Shown here in pieces: positions 12,919 to 21,459 of a stretch of DNA of 41,086 bases. Origin of the DNA: Methanoregula sp. GTDB lineage: Archaea > Halobacteriota > Methanomicrobia > Methanomicrobiales > Methanospirillaceae. The DNA lies in the NCBI GenBank assembly GCA_028679075.1, contig JAJRCF010000025.1, positions 1 to 41,086 on the forward strand. The letters run 5' to 3'. Below the pieces are notes generated by a model. That model did no database searches. It was given only the letters and a program-made list of their open reading frames with translations, and was not told where the DNA came from. Both the position numbers and the translations under genes were made by a program. Every line of letters begins with the position of its first letter. Within the stretch, counting starts at the first letter, position 1.

Positions 12919-12971
12919 AAGGAAGTGATGGCAGGCGGATCACAAAAAGGTACGGATAGGGATCGTTGCAA

Positions 12972-13796
12972 TCATACCCGCGACGATACCAGCCACGTTC
13001 CGACCGGGATTACTACTGTAAAAACAATACAAATTCCGAGAAATGACCATTCCGGTGCCCGGAGCGGCTTTCTCGTTACAAAGATATGGCTGCTTTTCCC
13101 ATATCCCCGGCAGAGCATGCTGGTGTAGACCCGCTCGCCCTGCTCGTAGGAACGGATGAATATCGTACCCACGGTATACCCGATCTGTTTCATGCGGTAA
13201 CGGTATGACAGGGCGGAATCGAAGGGGTCAAAGCACCGGGTGGTCAGGGCTTCATTGATTTTGCGGAAAATGTAGCCGAAGACGAAGAGATAGCGGATCA
13301 TCATGCCGAACGTGAGGGCAAACTCCGGTGGCAGCCCCATGCGCCCGGCACCTTCCAGCATGTCGTGGAGTTTTGTCGTGGACGAGAGCAGGATGATCGC
13401 CGAGACGCAGACAACAAACTTGACGAACAGGATAAAGGCAAATTCCACGGATTCCGCGTAGATATGGATACCGAACGGAAGGTTTGCAATAACGTGAAAG
13501 ACCTGGTAATACCGGTTGGTGAAAAAGATCTGGAACAGGATGATGAAGAGCCCGAAGGGCAGCACCATCACAAGACGCTTGATGTACACCAGCCAGGGAA
13601 GGCGGGCAAGTGCCCAGAGGGCCATGATGAACCCGAAAAAGAGGGTCCCGACCGTGAATACCATGGGTGAGTACGGCACGGCGACCATGGCGATGATGAT
13701 GGCAAACATGCCAAGGATCTTCACCCGTGCATCGAGATTGTGGATAAAACTGTCCCGGTACCCGGACTTCTCGATGTAAAAGAGCTCCTCGATCAT
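12972..13796 (-). CDS. cbiQ: ECF-type nickel/cobalt transporter, membrane subunit CbiQ
   Basis: A 274-residue integral membrane protein with about five to six hydrophobic helices (near 28-48, 50-75, 80-100, 115-145, 245-268). The cytoplasmic region after the helices contains the EcfT/CbiQ coupling motif with AxxRG character: here TSMLCRGYGKS near 225-235, and an earlier TTRCFDP segment. It couples ATP hydrolysis by CbiO to metal movement through CbiM. Its ATG overlaps the cbiO stop as ATGA (13793-13796), which shows translational coupling. The NikR-like site before the first gene of the cluster points to nickel as the substrate. Confidence 0.9.
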   Translation of the reverse strand: MIEELFYIEKSGYRDSFIHNLDARVKILGMFAIIIAMVAVPYSPMVFTVGTLFFGFIMALWALARLPWLVYIKRLVMVLPFGLFIILFQIFFTNRYYQVFHVIANLPFGIHIYAESVEFAFILFVKFVVCVSAIILLSSTTKLHDMLEGAGRMGLPPEFALTFGMMIRYLFVFGYIFRKINEALTTRCFDPFDSALSYRYRMKQIGYTVGTIFIRSYEQGERVYTSMLCRGYGKSSHIFVTRKPLRAPEWSFLGICIVFTVVIPVGTWLVSSRV

Positions 13797-14644
13797 TGAC
13801 GGGACCTGTCCTCCGGAATACCCTTGTAGGTATTGACCAGCGCCCGTTCAACATCATCGTACGTGTAGGCCATCGGGACCGGCACACCCTGATTGTTCAG
13901 GGAACGGATCAGTTTCGGGAGGACCGGGACATCGAGCCGGACGGACCGGAGCAAATCCGGTTGCAGGAAGATCTCTTCAACGGTTCCCTGGGCAACAAAC
14001 TGTCCCTTGTTCATCACGTAGATGTAATCGGCGACCTCTGCTACCATCGATACATCGTGCGTTGAGAAGATGACGGTCATCCCGTATTTCCTGGAGAGTG
14101 AATTGATGAACTCCACCAGGTCATGGACACCCTTGGGATCCAGTCCCGCGGTCGGCTCGTCAAGGACAAGCACTTCGGGTTCCATTGCAATGATACCGGC
14201 AATGGCAACGCGTTTCTTCTCCCCGCCGCTCAGGTGATGCGGGACCCGGTGGGCAAGGTCCTCGATCCCGACCAGCCGGAGCGCCTCGTGGACGCGGTGG
14301 TGGACCGTCTCTTCATCGAGCCCGAGGTTTATCGGACCAAATGCCACATCCTGTTCCACGGTGGGGGAGAAGATCTGGTCATCCGCGTTCTGGAAGACGA
14401 TCCCCACAAATTTGCGTACTTCCCGGATATTTTCCTTTGTTATCGGTTCACCACGGATCAGCACCGAACCTGAGGTGGGCCTGAAGATCCCGTTAAAACA
14501 TTTGAAGAGGGTGCTCTTCCCTGCACCATTCGACCCGATAACGGCGATACGGGCATTGCGGGGAGCAACGAAGTTGAGGGAATGAAGGGCAGTGACATTC
14601 CCGGGGTACGTGTAGACGAGGTCACGGGTCTCGATGAGGTGCAT
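13793..14644 (-). CDS. cbiO: ECF-type nickel/cobalt transporter ATPase CbiO
   Basis: A 283-residue ABC ATPase. Walker A is GSNGAGKST near 37-45, the Q-loop is VFQNADDQIF near 83-92, the signature is LSGGEKKR near 138-145 and Walker B is VLVLDEP near 158-164 with the catalytic Glu; the switch His is in STHD. The Q-loop DDQIF is typical of EcfA/CbiO proteins. The ribosome binding site is weak (AGGA at about 8 nt). The gene lies 45 nt after cbiM and overlaps cbiQ by 4 nt, giving the standard cbiM-cbiO-cbiQ arrangement. Confidence 0.93.
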   Translation of the reverse strand: MHLIETRDLVYTYPGNVTALHSLNFVAPRNARIAVIGSNGAGKSTLFKCFNGIFRPTSGSVLIRGEPITKENIREVRKFVGIVFQNADDQIFSPTVEQDVAFGPINLGLDEETVHHRVHEALRLVGIEDLAHRVPHHLSGGEKKRVAIAGIIAMEPEVLVLDEPTAGLDPKGVHDLVEFINSLSRKYGMTVIFSTHDVSMVAEVADYIYVMNKGQFVAQGTVEEIFLQPDLLRSVRLDVPVLPKLIRSLNNQGVPVPMAYTYDDVERALVNTYKGIPEDRSRQ

Positions 14645-14689
14645 GGTCGGATTCCTGTAATGAGTGGGTTTTTTGCGGGAAAAACCCTC

Positions 14690-15688
14690 TTAATTCTTTC
14701 TTGAGATGAACCGGCTGATGCCAAACCCGAGGGCGAACAGCACCAGCACGCCAAAGATGATTGCCATCGCTTCCCCGGGTTTATCCATTCCCGGTATTGC
14801 ATAATCCGGGAGGGGTGCCTGCCACGAGAACGTGTTGCCGGTCTTTTCTGTAACCGCCCCCTCTGCCAATACTGATTTTGCCTCGTCGATATGGACCGTT
14901 GTCACGTCTTTTGCCCCATAGGCAGAAAGGAATGTACTGTCGAGGCCGTCGGGATAGGTAGAGGCATAGTACGGGGCAATGATCGCAAGCGAAAGTGCAA
15001 TCGTAATGCCAGCAACGATTACCACGTCCTTTGCTCTCCTCCCCCCGGTGACAACTTCGCCCACAATATCCGGGCGGGCGTGGATGATGAGAGACAGGGC
15101 AAAGGCAGTAACGCCGCCTTCGATGATCCCGATGACTGCGTGGTAAATACCCATGGTGACGAGGCCGAAGGTGAGGGGCAGGGTCCCTGCAATGGCGAGT
15201 TCAACGGCACAGACAATGGCAGGGATGAAGAGCGATATCCAGCCGGCAATGAACGCTGCGCAGAACCGGTTATGGAAGAGGTTATTGACCGACTGGTAGG
15301 TGTAAAATCCGAAAAATCCTCCCAGCACACCCATGTTGATGATGTTCGCCCCCATCGCAGTGATTCCGCCGTCGCCAAAGAAGATCCCCTGCAGGACCAG
15401 TACGAGCGTAAGGATGAACACGGCGGCAAATGGGGACCCGAGGACAATGGCAGCAAGGGCTGCACCCACCACATGACCGCTCACCCCACCGGGAATGATC
15501 GAGATCGGGAGGGCCATATTGAGGGTCTGGATGGCGAAGATGCCCGCTGCAAGCACGGCAACGAGAGGTACCTTGTCTTCGCTCATCTCCTTCTTTGCCC
15601 AGCGGAGCGAGAGGAAGATGAAAACAAGGGCAATGATCCAGTATACGGCAGCCTGCGAGATCGGGAAAAAACCATCGGGGATATGCAT
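14690..15688 (-). CDS. cbiM: Nickel/cobalt transporter substrate subunit CbiM fused to a CbiN/PDGLE-type domain
   Basis: A 332-residue membrane protein. The N-terminus MHIPDGF is the CbiM/NikM signature, in which the amino terminus and His2 take part in metal binding; a further His is in GGVSGHVVGAAL near 65-76. Seven hydrophobic segments follow to about residue 245. The C-terminal part (about 225-332) has a helix, a PDGLDSTF segment of the PDGLE/CbiN kind, an outside loop and a final helix, so M and N functions are fused as in NikMN. The start is fixed by MHIPDG and GGTGA 5 nt upstream. A NikR-like palindrome just upstream argues for nickel, which methanogens need for coenzyme F430 and hydrogenases. 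Confidence 0.92.
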   Translation of the reverse strand: MHIPDGFFPISQAAVYWIIALVFIFLSLRWAKKEMSEDKVPLVAVLAAGIFAIQTLNMALPISIIPGGVSGHVVGAALAAIVLGSPFAAVFILTLVLVLQGIFFGDGGITAMGANIINMGVLGGFFGFYTYQSVNNLFHNRFCAAFIAGWISLFIPAIVCAVELAIAGTLPLTFGLVTMGIYHAVIGIIEGGVTAFALSLIIHARPDIVGEVVTGGRRAKDVVIVAGITIALSLAIIAPYYASTYPDGLDSTFLSAYGAKDVTTVHIDEAKSVLAEGAVTEKTGNTFSWQAPLPDYAIPGMDKPGEAMAIIFGVLVLFALGFGISRFISRKN

Positions 15689-15700
15689 CTGTTCACCAGA

Positions 15701-15728
15701 GTATTACCAATGTATTTTTTAGTAACAC
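15701..15728 (-). promoter_or_regulatory. NikR-like operator before cbiM
   Basis: The plus strand reads GTATTAC (15701-15707), 14 nt, GTAACAC (15722-15728): an inverted repeat with one mismatch. From memory this matches the NikR consensus described for Desulfovibrio-type bacteria, GTGTTAC-N13/14-GTAACAC. It ends 13 nt before the cbiM start codon, so a bound repressor would block transcription start. No nikR gene is in the window. Confidence 0.65.
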
Positions 15729-15850
15729 ATGTGGAGTTAATAATATTGCTATTTGATTATCTGGTCTGATGATTTTTAAAAATCCGGTGAAAAACGGGGA
15801 ATATTTGAGTTAATTTTCAGAAAGGAAATCCCTGCTTCAGGCTCCCGATA

Positions 15851-15870
15851 CATGAAAAAGATGAAAAGAG
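15851..15870 (-). terminator. T-rich terminator of the 13-residue-repeat gene
   Basis: The minus strand after the stop codon reads as a T-rich stretch (CTCTTTTCATCTTTTTC). It is weaker than the T runs elsewhere in the window. Confidence 0.35.
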
Positions 15871-15871
15871 A

Positions 15872-16117
15872 TTACTGCTGGGTCTTCAGTGCGTTCGTGA
15901 TCATGTCGGACGCACCGGCAGGAAGGTTCAGTCCCGAAAGGACTGTCGGGAGCACGCTCGCCATGGCCTGCTTTCCTTCGGGGGTGCCGATAAAATTCTG
16001 CAGCAGCTTGATCCCCTCCGGGGATGCAAGGAATTTCTTTGCCGCTTCCTGTCCTTCGGGGGTCTGGAGATAGCCTGCGACTGCCCCGCTGATTCCACCA
16101 ATAGTTCCAAAATTCAT
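15872..16117 (-). CDS. Small protein with three 13-residue TPEG repeats
   Basis: An 81-residue protein. The open frame extends 12 codons further up, but ATG 16115-16117 gives the sensible start (MNFGTIGGISGAVAGYL) with a GTGA ribosome binding site. Residues 19-57 are three exact-length repeats of 13 residues, each beginning S/T-P-E-G and followed by an amphipathic helix (TPEGQEAAKKFLA, SPEGIKLLQNFIG, TPEGKQAMASVLP). The Gly-rich N-terminus could contact a membrane. No family is recognised and no function can be assigned. It stands alone on the minus strand between the metal transporter cluster and the HPr-kinase-like gene. Confidence 0.7.
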   Translation of the reverse strand: MNFGTIGGISGAVAGYLQTPEGQEAAKKFLASPEGIKLLQNFIGTPEGKQAMASVLPTVLSGLNLPAGASDMITNALKTQQ

Positions 16118-16170
16118 GTATCTGTCACTTCTCGTTCTGTTGTGCCTGTACATGTATGCCGGTGATCCCT

Positions 16171-16176
16171 AAAAAA
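16171..16176 (-). terminator. Oligo-T terminator after the HPr-kinase-like gene
   Basis: Six T on the minus strand, 18 nt after the stop codon. Confidence 0.4.
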
Positions 16177-16194
16177 CAGGTACCTGCAGATTGT

Positions 16195-17151
16195 TCAGGT
16201 ATTTTCCTGCGGGACTGATACGAGGGACCGGATCATCTTCTGGGTCTCTTCCGGTGTTCCCGTTGTATTGACCTCATAAACAACAGTGCGGTCCAGGAGA
16301 TTTTTCATGTATCTCATTCGTATCGCTGTCTTGTAGGGGTTGCTGACAAGGAAGTGCGGGTTGAAAAAATTGTTCCGCCCGAACAGCGCGAGTGCCGTTT
16401 CCGGGTTGAGTGATTGTACGGTATTGCGGTCAGCCGGGTCCCGCTTGAGGACGATGACGGTCCTCAACGTCGTCATGGGGAGGAGCCTCCCCTTCCCGAT
16501 CACCCACCGGATATCAGCAACCGCCCGCCCGTCGCGGTCAAATTCCTCGGCCCTGACGAGCCCCCCGAACTCCTTCCAGACCGTCTCAAGGTCCTGGCGG
16601 ATGTAGAAATTCTTCTCCGATCCATAGGCAAGGATCTCCGGGCCGAAGACCCGGGAGAAGAACCAGTCATCGGAGATGATGCGTGTATGTGGTTGCCTGA
16701 GCAACCCGTATGTCTGCGTTGTCTTTCCGGCACCCGATGTACCGATGAGGCAGAGGCCGCTGCCCGCGATATCGATGCAGGCCCCGTGTACCGAGAAGAT
16801 TGCATGCTCGTCTTCAAGGATATCCCCGGTAAGACTGAGGGCAAGGGACTTGATCCACCCGTAATAACTGAAATTGAGCAGGAACGCGGTCCTGGACTGG
16901 GGGTCATAGAACACCGAGTCCGGGGGGCAGTCCGGGTCCCTGAATACATACATCCTGCCATGCGAGCGGATGTTCTGGGACATCGAGTAAAAATTTTCCT
17001 GCCAGGTATCCCTGAGCACGGGATCATCCGAAAGGAGCTTGATACAGCAGCCGTAGATCTCGGATTTGATCTCGTACTTTACTTTGGGAGTAAAACGGGC
17101 AGCCAGGCGGTCTTTTTCTTCCTGGGTGATGAGGGAGATACGGTAGGGCAT
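16195..17151 (-). CDS. HPr kinase/phosphorylase-like P-loop protein
   Basis: A 318-residue soluble protein. The N-terminal 115 residues are of unknown fold. The C-terminal part resembles the catalytic domain of HPr kinase: FSVHGACIDIAGSGLCLIG, Walker A GTSGAGKTT near 136-144, then IISDDWFF near 158-165 as the acidic metal/base pair. The rest holds basic loops and a CbiA-free, Rossmann-free ending (TVVYEVNTTGTPEETQKMI). Bacterial HPrK phosphorylates the sugar-transport protein HPr; no HPr or PTS gene is visible here, so the substrate is unknown. The ATG has GGTGA at 6 nt. It is divergent from the Nudix gene and they seem to share an AT-rich promoter element. Confidence 0.75.
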   Translation of the reverse strand: MPYRISLITQEEKDRLAARFTPKVKYEIKSEIYGCCIKLLSDDPVLRDTWQENFYSMSQNIRSHGRMYVFRDPDCPPDSVFYDPQSRTAFLLNFSYYGWIKSLALSLTGDILEDEHAIFSVHGACIDIAGSGLCLIGTSGAGKTTQTYGLLRQPHTRIISDDWFFSRVFGPEILAYGSEKNFYIRQDLETVWKEFGGLVRAEEFDRDGRAVADIRWVIGKGRLLPMTTLRTVIVLKRDPADRNTVQSLNPETALALFGRNNFFNPHFLVSNPYKTAIRMRYMKNLLDRTVVYEVNTTGTPEETQKMIRSLVSVPQENT

Positions 17152-17197
17152 GGTAATTCACCGCCGGTGATGGGGGTGATCAGGTATCCGCGGGGAC

Positions 17198-17207
17198 GTT
17201 TAATAAC
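17198..17207. promoter_or_regulatory. Shared box A between divergent genes
   Basis: GTTTAATAAC reads as a box A-like element on both strands (GTTATTAAAC on the other). It is centred about 50 nt before the HPr-kinase-like ATG and about 88 nt before the chosen Nudix ATG. Start sites near 17178 (minus) and 17228 (plus) are predicted. Confidence 0.4.
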
Positions 17208-17290
17208 CTCTTGGTATCTGCCGGTTTTCCTGTTTGTCCGGGCAACAGATCGCTTTTTTGAGATCAGGGATTAAACTTAGGAACCTGCCA

Positions 17291-18169
17291 ATGATTCACG
17301 ATACTGCCGGAAAGACCCTCTCCCATACAGCCATGTTCTCCACAGCGTTCCTTACGTCACGGTACCCGGAACCGGGGCTGGTCCCGGAACATGCGGATCT
17401 GGTGTATGTCAGGGACAACGGGGTGTATATCTTTCCCGGGCCTCCGGCGACTCTTTTCCCCGGAATGACTTCCGGGGAGCCGGATCTCCCGGTTCACCCT
17501 GTGCACTACCTTGGGCACCGGGATACCGCGGTATATTATGCGGCAGAAGTGCCACCCGGGACGGCCGTTTCCGGTGGCACTTTTTATCCCAACATCCGCG
17601 AACTCTATGGTGTCCTCTCCGATGATGAGTTTGCCCTTGCAGCGTTTGCCGTGCGTATCGTTGATTTCAACCGGACAACCCGGTTCTGCGGGCAGTGCGG
17701 GGCCCCGACCCGCCCGTCCCGTCAGGAGCGCGCTAAGATCTGCGATGCCTGCGGCCTGGTCACCTACCCGCGCACATCCCCGGCGATCATCGTCGTTGTC
17801 CGGAAGGACGATGAAATTCTTCTCGCGCGATCCCCCCGGTTTCCCCCGGACCTTCACAGTATTCTCGCCGGTTTTGTGGATCCGGCAGAGACGCTCGAGG
17901 AAGCCGTGCACCGGGAGGTCAAGGAGGAGACCGGCATCGAGATTAAAAACATCCGCTATCTCGGGAGTGAACCATGGCCATTCCCGAACTCTCTTATGAT
18001 CGGGTTTGTTGCCGATTATGCTGGCGGGGAGATCGCGATCGACAATAATGAGATCGTTTTCGCCGGCTGGTTTGACCGCGATCATCTCCCCGACCTGCCC
18101 TCGCGGATGAGCATCTCCCGGGCGCTCATTGACTGGTGGATCGCAGAAGGGAATAACCGGTCGGGATAA
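17291..18169 (+). CDS. nudC: NADH pyrophosphatase-type Nudix hydrolase
   Basis: A 292-residue protein of the NudC type, hydrolysing NAD(H) or NAD-capped RNA to the mononucleotides. The N-terminal domain ends in a zinc ribbon (CGQCGAP...CDACG). The Nudix box is GFVDPAETLEEAVHREVKEE followed by TGI, a full G-x5-E-x7-REVxEE match. The NudC-specific SQPWPFPxS motif appears as SEPWPFPNS, with one substitution (Q to E). The frame is open to a TTG at 17234; ATG 17291 has AGGA about 8 nt upstream and is preferred. It stands alone and divergent from the HPr-kinase-like gene. Confidence 0.9.
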   Translation: MIHDTAGKTLSHTAMFSTAFLTSRYPEPGLVPEHADLVYVRDNGVYIFPGPPATLFPGMTSGEPDLPVHPVHYLGHRDTAVYYAAEVPPGTAVSGGTFYPNIRELYGVLSDDEFALAAFAVRIVDFNRTTRFCGQCGAPTRPSRQERAKICDACGLVTYPRTSPAIIVVVRKDDEILLARSPRFPPDLHSILAGFVDPAETLEEAVHREVKEETGIEIKNIRYLGSEPWPFPNSLMIGFVADYAGGEIAIDNNEIVFAGWFDRDHLPDLPSRMSISRALIDWWIAEGNNRSG

Positions 18170-18351
18170 GCCGTTAAAACCGGTGGACACCTGCACGCAG
18201 GGGATTGCGGCACCTGTGTGTGACGGGTCTCACCGTCGGGAGCTGGCACCACCCGGACGCCATAAACCATCCACTGTACCTGTATTTACAAGCGCTTTTG
18301 GCAGTTTCGTGGCAGCGGAAGGGCGTTTTCGACCAGAAATACTATAATCCA

Positions 18352-18360
18352 GTATATAAA
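18352..18360 (+). promoter_or_regulatory. Box A of the coiled-coil protein gene
   Basis: GTATATAAA, about 60 nt before the ATG at 18417; a start site near 18383 is predicted. The gap 18170-18350 has no gene that I can see. Confidence 0.55.
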
Positions 18361-18416
18361 ATTATTACACTAGGCATCCAGCTGGATGAGATTTCAGTCA
18401 CATGTGAGAGATTGTA

Positions 18417-21332
18417 ATGAATGGCTCCCTGTCAGATGGGAATGAGAGTATCATTGATATTTTCGTTCTGAGTACAAGTACATCCGATTCCCCAGTCCAA
18501 GCGGCGGACCTGGAAAAACCGGGGTACCGGGTCACCTTTTTTACCGAAGGAACACATCTTTTCGAGACTCTCCGATCGGGAAAACCGAACCTGCTGATCT
18601 GCGATTCGGTGACATTTCCCCAGGAATCATATGATCTCTGCCGCGCTGTTAAGGCAGATTATGATCTCTGGGTCGTCCCTGTCCTTGTAGTGACCGGGGC
18701 ATCGAACCTCGCCCATCTCCTCCACGTGCTTGACTGCAATGCCGACAATTTCATCTCGTATCCCTATGATCCCTCCTACCTTTCCGCCCTGATTGAAGGA
18801 ATGCTCTCAACTCCTGTCGAGCGACAGACCCCGGAACAGATCAAGACCCAGTTCAAGATCCAGCACGATGAGCAGCAGTTCGTGGTCACTGCTGACCGGC
18901 GGAAGTTACTGGAATTCCTTCTCTCCTCATTTGAAATTGCCATCAACAGGTCAGCTGAAGTTAACCGGATCACCGGGGAAAAGGAGAGCCTCTCCCTGTC
19001 GCTGAACCAGTCCGAAGAGCGTGCCCGCGACCGGGCACGGTCAATCGAGAACCTGAATGCAACTCTCAGTGAGAAAGAGCAGGCCATCAGTACGTTGGTT
19101 GCCGATGCAGAGACGAAAGACCGCCAGCTCTCTGAAAATGCCGGGGAGATCCAACGGCTCGGGGCTGAGATCGAATCCGGGAAAACCTCTCTTGCCGGGG
19201 CCGGGGAGCAAATCTCCCGGCTCATCCATGAAGCTGAAGAGCTTGCACAACGGCATGCAACAGAGACTGATGACCTCAGACAACAGCTTCAGAGCGTATC
19301 AGCAGATCTTGAGGCCGCCAATACCGGCCTCCAGTCCGTAAAGGCCGCTCTTGACCGTGAGACCGCCCAGAGGAGCGATGTCGAGGCACGGTTACTGGAG
19401 ACAACGGTCCGGAAGGAAGAATCAGAAAACTCTGTCAAGGCACTTTCCCTTGAATGCGAACAACTGCGCAGTTCCCTTGAAACGGAGAAAGCCCGTGCCC
19501 AGTCTGCAGAAGAAGAAATCCTGGCCCTTACCCAGGCAAAAAACGAGTCCGAACAAGCCCTCGCCCGTACTATTGGTGAGCTGAAGGATACAAAAAAACA
19601 GCTGGGTGAAGATCTCCTGCACCGGAAAGAGGAACTCGGGACTGCGAACAAACAGATCAATGACCTGGAGGCCCGGCTGGCAGCGATCGGGACGGAAAAA
19701 GAACAGGTTGAAGCGGAGCTGCGCAACAACGCCGAGATATCTGAAAAGGCGATCATCGATCTCCGGGCAGATGCTGAAAAGACCCGGGCCGAGCTTGCGG
19801 ACAGGGAACACGAGGTGGAATCGCTGAATGCGGCGGTGAGGGAGAGAGATGAAGCCCGGGACAAAACCACACGGGAGCTCCAGACGCTCTCGGACGAGCT
19901 CCGCACGGTGAGTGCATCACTTGACCGCGAGAAAGAGCAGCACCGTGAAACTGAGGAACGGTTGACCGGCGAGATCCGGGAACGTGATGCCCTCCTGCAA
20001 TCACTGCGCGGGGAGCACCAGACGGTCAATACCGCATTTGAAGAACACAAGAGTGCACTCGCACAGTCCAGGACCGATCTCGAAGCGGTCATCGCGGTCC
20101 GTTCGGATCTGGAAACCCGCCTGGAAGCAGCAACCTCTAAAATCAAGGACCTGGAATCGGAACTGCATAAGGTATTGTCCGCCAGTGCCGAAGCCGGCCA
20201 GCAGGTGCGAGCTCTCACGGACGAGCTTGAAGAGAGCCGGGAACAGTACCAACGGATCGAAGAAGCAAGCCATGTCGAAGGCCGGGAAAAAGAGCTGATC
20301 CTCTCCGAATTGCAGAACGCGTCGCGGGAACGGGAATCATTGCAGCTGGCGCTTGCGAACGAGAGACAGTTGCGCAGGGACGCAGAATCCGAACAGGAAC
20401 ATCTCCTCAAGGCGCTTGCGTCTGCCGAGACCGAGGGAAAGAACAACGAATCCTCATTATCTGCAACGGTCCGTGAACTCTCGGCCGAGCTTGAATCCTC
20501 CCGGGCAATCAGCCGGGATCTTGAAGAGCAGGTAGCTACACTGTCACGGGAAAAGCAGCTGGTTGAAGAGAAGATGTCCCGCCTCTCGGATGAGATTGAC
20601 CAGGCACGGGTGGCACTTGCGGATGAATGGGAAGGCCACATGAATGCGCAGGAGCGCCTTGATGTTGCCGTCCATGAAAAACAAAACCTCGAAGAGTCAT
20701 TGCAGGGATCCGGGGACCTGGAATCAGAAAAGGCAAAAAAACGGTCCCTTATTGTAAAGGGGCCGGACCTCCCCCGTATAGCGGGAACGCCCGGCCAGTC
20801 CCTGAATGTGTATCACGGCCCGGGCGGTGCAGAACCCCAGGTGCCCCATATAACCAATGTTGAAGATCTCTTCGAAGAGGACGAACCCGTAAACAAGCCC
20901 GGACCGGAGGACCTGCCGGCGGTCTCAATCATCCATGAGCCTTCAAGCGATGACGAAACGGGAAACGGTACTCCTGATACATTCAGCACGCTGTCCCCGG
21001 AACCTGAATCCGGGGATGAGGAGCCTGAATATGAACCGGACGAGGATGATGGGATTGAGGATGAGGATGAGATTGCGGATGACGATCAATCCACCCCGGA
21101 TTCCGGTGAATATGGTGCCGGTATCCCCCCGGGCATCGCGTTCAACCGGGCACAGTGGTATGATATCCTAAAATGGGCGCATCATTCCGGGACCCTCTCC
21201 CAGGAACAGAGGATGCAGATCGTGCGGATGGGTCGGCTGATCCAGAAAGGCCGGAAACTCACCCGTAGCCAGGAAGCACAGGTCAGGGAGATGATCGCTC
21301 TTGTCCAGGAACAGGGTTACCGGTTTTCCTGA
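18417..21332 (+). CDS. Large coiled-coil protein with degenerate receiver domain
   Basis: A 971-residue cytoplasmic protein. Residues 10-130 resemble a receiver domain: D63 sits at the phospho-acceptor position (LLICDS) and the VVPVLVVTG strand is present. The acidic pocket is missing (FVLSTS instead of xxDD) and the conserved Lys is replaced by Tyr (ISYPYD), so it is probably a pseudo-receiver. Residues about 175-770 form one long coiled coil rich in Glu, Leu, Arg and Lys heptads. A proline-rich linker and a very acidic segment (about 865-895, PEYEPDEDDGIEDEDE) follow. The last 65 residues form a compact helical domain (QWYDILKWAHHSGTLSQEQRM...). No function is known; a scaffold or polarity protein is an inference. 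Confidence 0.85.
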   Translation: MNGSLSDGNESIIDIFVLSTSTSDSPVQAADLEKPGYRVTFFTEGTHLFETLRSGKPNLLICDSVTFPQESYDLCRAVKADYDLWVVPVLVVTGASNLAHLLHVLDCNADNFISYPYDPSYLSALIEGMLSTPVERQTPEQIKTQFKIQHDEQQFVVTADRRKLLEFLLSSFEIAINRSAEVNRITGEKESLSLSLNQSEERARDRARSIENLNATLSEKEQAISTLVADAETKDRQLSENAGEIQRLGAEIESGKTSLAGAGEQISRLIHEAEELAQRHATETDDLRQQLQSVSADLEAANTGLQSVKAALDRETAQRSDVEARLLETTVRKEESENSVKALSLECEQLRSSLETEKARAQSAEEEILALTQAKNESEQALARTIGELKDTKKQLGEDLLHRKEELGTANKQINDLEARLAAIGTEKEQVEAELRNNAEISEKAIIDLRADAEKTRAELADREHEVESLNAAVRERDEARDKTTRELQTLSDELRTVSASLDREKEQHRETEERLTGEIRERDALLQSLRGEHQTVNTAFEEHKSALAQSRTDLEAVIAVRSDLETRLEAATSKIKDLESELHKVLSASAEAGQQVRALTDELEESREQYQRIEEASHVEGREKELILSELQNASRERESLQLALANERQLRRDAESEQEHLLKALASAETEGKNNESSLSATVRELSAELESSRAISRDLEEQVATLSREKQLVEEKMSRLSDEIDQARVALADEWEGHMNAQERLDVAVHEKQNLEESLQGSGDLESEKAKKRSLIVKGPDLPRIAGTPGQSLNVYHGPGGAEPQVPHITNVEDLFEEDEPVNKPGPEDLPAVSIIHEPSSDDETGNGTPDTFSTLSPEPESGDEEPEYEPDEDDGIEDEDEIADDDQSTPDSGEYGAGIPPGIAFNRAQWYDILKWAHHSGTLSQEQRMQIVRMGRLIQKGRKLTRSQEAQVREMIALVQEQGYRFS

Positions 21333-21459
21333 TCACTCCTATTAACTTTTTTCAGGATGCAATACCCGGTTCTTCTTCCGGTGGATACATCGACGTTCCC
21401 AGGTACATTTATGATTCTGTCGCGCATATCCATTCACGGTCTTTTTACAGGGTGCAGGA

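Noticed and set aside
18170..18350. Possible tRNA or small RNA in the gap before the coiled-coil gene
   Set aside because: GC-rich with short inverted pieces, but no cloverleaf or TPsiC-like arm could be drawn.
19289..20641. A 450-codon open frame antisense to the coiled-coil gene
   Set aside because: Its Ser/Arg/Ala-rich low-complexity product is the mirror of Glu/Leu/Arg-rich coiled-coil codons; it has no domain, and the sense frame is clearly the real gene.
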